Assembly (NCBI GenBank): GCA_017623115.1
Contig: JAGAPT010000044.1
Location: 1-53,620 of the forward strand
DNA from: Alistipes sp.
GTDB lineage: Bacteria; Bacteroidota; Bacteroidia; Bacteroidales; Rikenellaceae
Direction of reading: 5' to 3'
Length of the DNA stretch: 53,620 nucleotides
Shown here: piece by piece, positions 53,501-53,620 of the stretch
Layout of the letters: the number at the start of each line of letters is the position of its first letter
How positions within the stretch are numbered: the stretch's first letter is position 1
The notes under the pieces: generated by a model
Told to the model about the DNA's origin: nothing
Databases searched by the model: none
The model's input: the letters and a program-made list of their open reading frames with translations, nothing else
Position numbers and translations under genes: made by a program

Positions 53501-53620
53501 AGCAGCCTCGAAATCCGAGATACCGATGTTGAGCTGTGCGAAGGGACGCTTCAGCGTGATGGTCTCCTGAATCGAGCCGTTTACCTCCAAAGCCTTGCGC
53601 ACGAAGATAAAGGCATCACG
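50573..53620 (-). CDS. Large surface protein with beta-helix/GLUG-like repeats (5' partial)
   Basis: The minus-strand frame is open to the window edge (first visible residues RDAFIFVRKALEVNG), so the signal sequence and start lie outside; 1015 codons are visible. The first ~200 residues form the fimbrillin-like/DUF6562-type N-terminal module (tentative name) with TLKRPFAQLNIGI, NYILPAMPTDAYDVDITF, NHRTNIMGSLLTDPGKF and LPWDG. The rest is GLUG/right-handed beta-helix repeats (GGIVGYF, GGIAGYAGDD, GVIGFMGEGG, GGITGIAHYG, GGIAGVWNNGG) alternating with Asn-Cys turns. It is a paralogue of the protein at the left edge, with the same domain order but different repeats. The stop is 13 bases from a shared terminator. 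It is probably cell-surface, with ligand unknown. Confidence 0.78.
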   Translation of the reverse strand, partial: RDAFIFVRKALEVNGSIQETITLKRPFAQLNIGISDFEAAKKAGFELAMTQVSVDSYDQINFFGGEAYSKADGTGDYGMPAGQEVAVAFAAAAPMTGADETITIKGTAYKYVSMNYILPAMPTDAYDVDITFYTTNKAKSYVVPTFTGVTFERNHRTNIMGSLLTDPGKFVIEIDEEFDEPAYNYLPWDGASLTKPAYDATTNTYTVSTAAELAWVGALVNGVLPSDARSTYAAQESLKNATVELAADIDLAGNNWIPMGGLECAWSDTKGYFHMFEGTFDGKGYTISNATVKPVNLGPWQQNSAGLFGGLGGQAVVKNVTIEDFTVAHTHYAGVVAGWIGTTDKNPTIEGVTVRNCSVTVEPEFVNDEWDNGDKAGGIVGYFVVGTIKDCVVENTTITGYRDLGGIAGYAGDDTTTTNVTNNTIGADVKLFINNEHNYKNYATQAEHQVGSFVGRNEGATVSGTGEATIGAYIVNVASLEEAVSTPNTTVSVVAGTYEMPAVVAEGVTLECEEGTVLQCTEVIEATNLTVKNATFKQVESDKAQQQAAIRLNGSGTFENCIIEGVNGLYQGYSTEGSMNGDLKFINCTIKASWAYGINTGGTGDIYIEGCEIYGWNSFGNDNAGDEIIIKDTKFYNNGNYGMLRFYQKASVTNCVFGADMNIDFKNGYYNTTSVNNQPIEFTNCSVESAGRSAVASRVIELIDLSEFENASPNLIIDGTKITAQSALIKSADELKAFAAAVNEGSFAGPSAVLLADIDLNNENWTPIGNSSKQFTKVFDGMGFTVSNLNIEGNNSDAGFFGFTSNGEIKNLNIHNAKVSGYLDVAVVAGTPYTSKYNNIKVSGLVEVNGFAYVGAVGGKNAYASWKDITVDVEKGSYVKANSVSGETAYRTYVGGVIGFMGEGGHSFTNVKSNIDVSGSTCDVGGITGIAHYGNSFINCSSSGNIELTNAPSATRAEEIGGIAGVWNNGGANVTFDGCSFSGTLKVNLPEVDLSDNKIHGAAYSASGPGQVIVK
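53052..53272 (-). repeat. Right arm of long inverted paralogous repeat
   Basis: This is the reverse-complement counterpart of 1-221, gap-free, with a 98-bp identical core at 53082-53179. It lies inside the second surface-protein gene. Confidence 0.9.

Overview
The window is a chromosomal segment from a Bacteroidota bacterium, most likely order Bacteroidales and probably Rikenellaceae/Alistipes-like. The evidence is the repeated TTTG-N20-TAnnTTTG promoter pattern, A/T-rich start regions without clear Shine-Dalgarno sites, strong use of TCG for serine, and Bacteroidales-typical families (BtuG-type propeller, DUF3078- and DUF4465-like proteins, a GT3-type glycogen synthase). The genus is an inference. 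No rRNA, CRISPR array, transposase or integrase was seen.

Layout. 1-2574: 3' part of a large repetitive surface protein. 2846-5153: enolase and deoxyribose-phosphate aldolase. 5233-8066 (minus): DUF3078-like protein and S41 protease. 8209-17336 (minus): an alpha-glucan/glycogen block, namely a 1416-aa glycogen synthase-glucan phosphorylase fusion, a debranching enzyme with a Lys/Ala-rich tail, a GT4 transferase and a GH57 enzyme. 17471-18583 (minus): hemW. 18755-25106: a structured-RNA candidate, an OprP/OprO-type porin, a possible CYTH-like protein, a true CYTH triphosphatase-type protein, an SLC13 permease with altered SNT motifs and an unknown membrane protein. I read this as a possible phosphate/polyphosphate-handling locus. 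25273-25561: tRNA-Glu(CUC) with a duplicated 3' end. 25575-32950: a vitamin B12 uptake cassette (cobalamin riboswitch, unknown protein, 37-aa peptide, DUF4465-like lipoprotein, calcium-loop lipoprotein, BtuG, BtuB) enclosed by near-identical inverted repeats.

33184-34794: PEP carboxykinase behind a structured leader. 35002-36899 (minus): pyrH, a TlpA-like thioredoxin and frr. 36989-39470: dxs, with a promoter almost touching its start codon, and a lipocalin. 39431-42391 (minus): S9 dipeptidyl-peptidase and a radical SAM protein. 42644-47499: acyl carrier protein, acyl ligase, a one-chain EtfB/EtfA-C fusion and acyl-CoA dehydrogenase. 47509-48363 (minus): membrane LytTR regulator. 48481-50503: fabF and fabG. 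50573-53620 (minus): 3' part of a second large surface protein, a paralogue of the first in opposite orientation, sharing a 221-bp colinear segment with a 98-bp identical core.

The most interesting points are the inverted-repeat-bounded B12 cassette with its riboswitch-controlled micropeptide, the porin/CYTH/SLC13 locus with its leader RNA elements, the minimal EtfBA fusion beside ACP and acyl ligase, and the synthase-phosphorylase fusion. All functional statements come from reading motifs in the sequence; no database search was possible.
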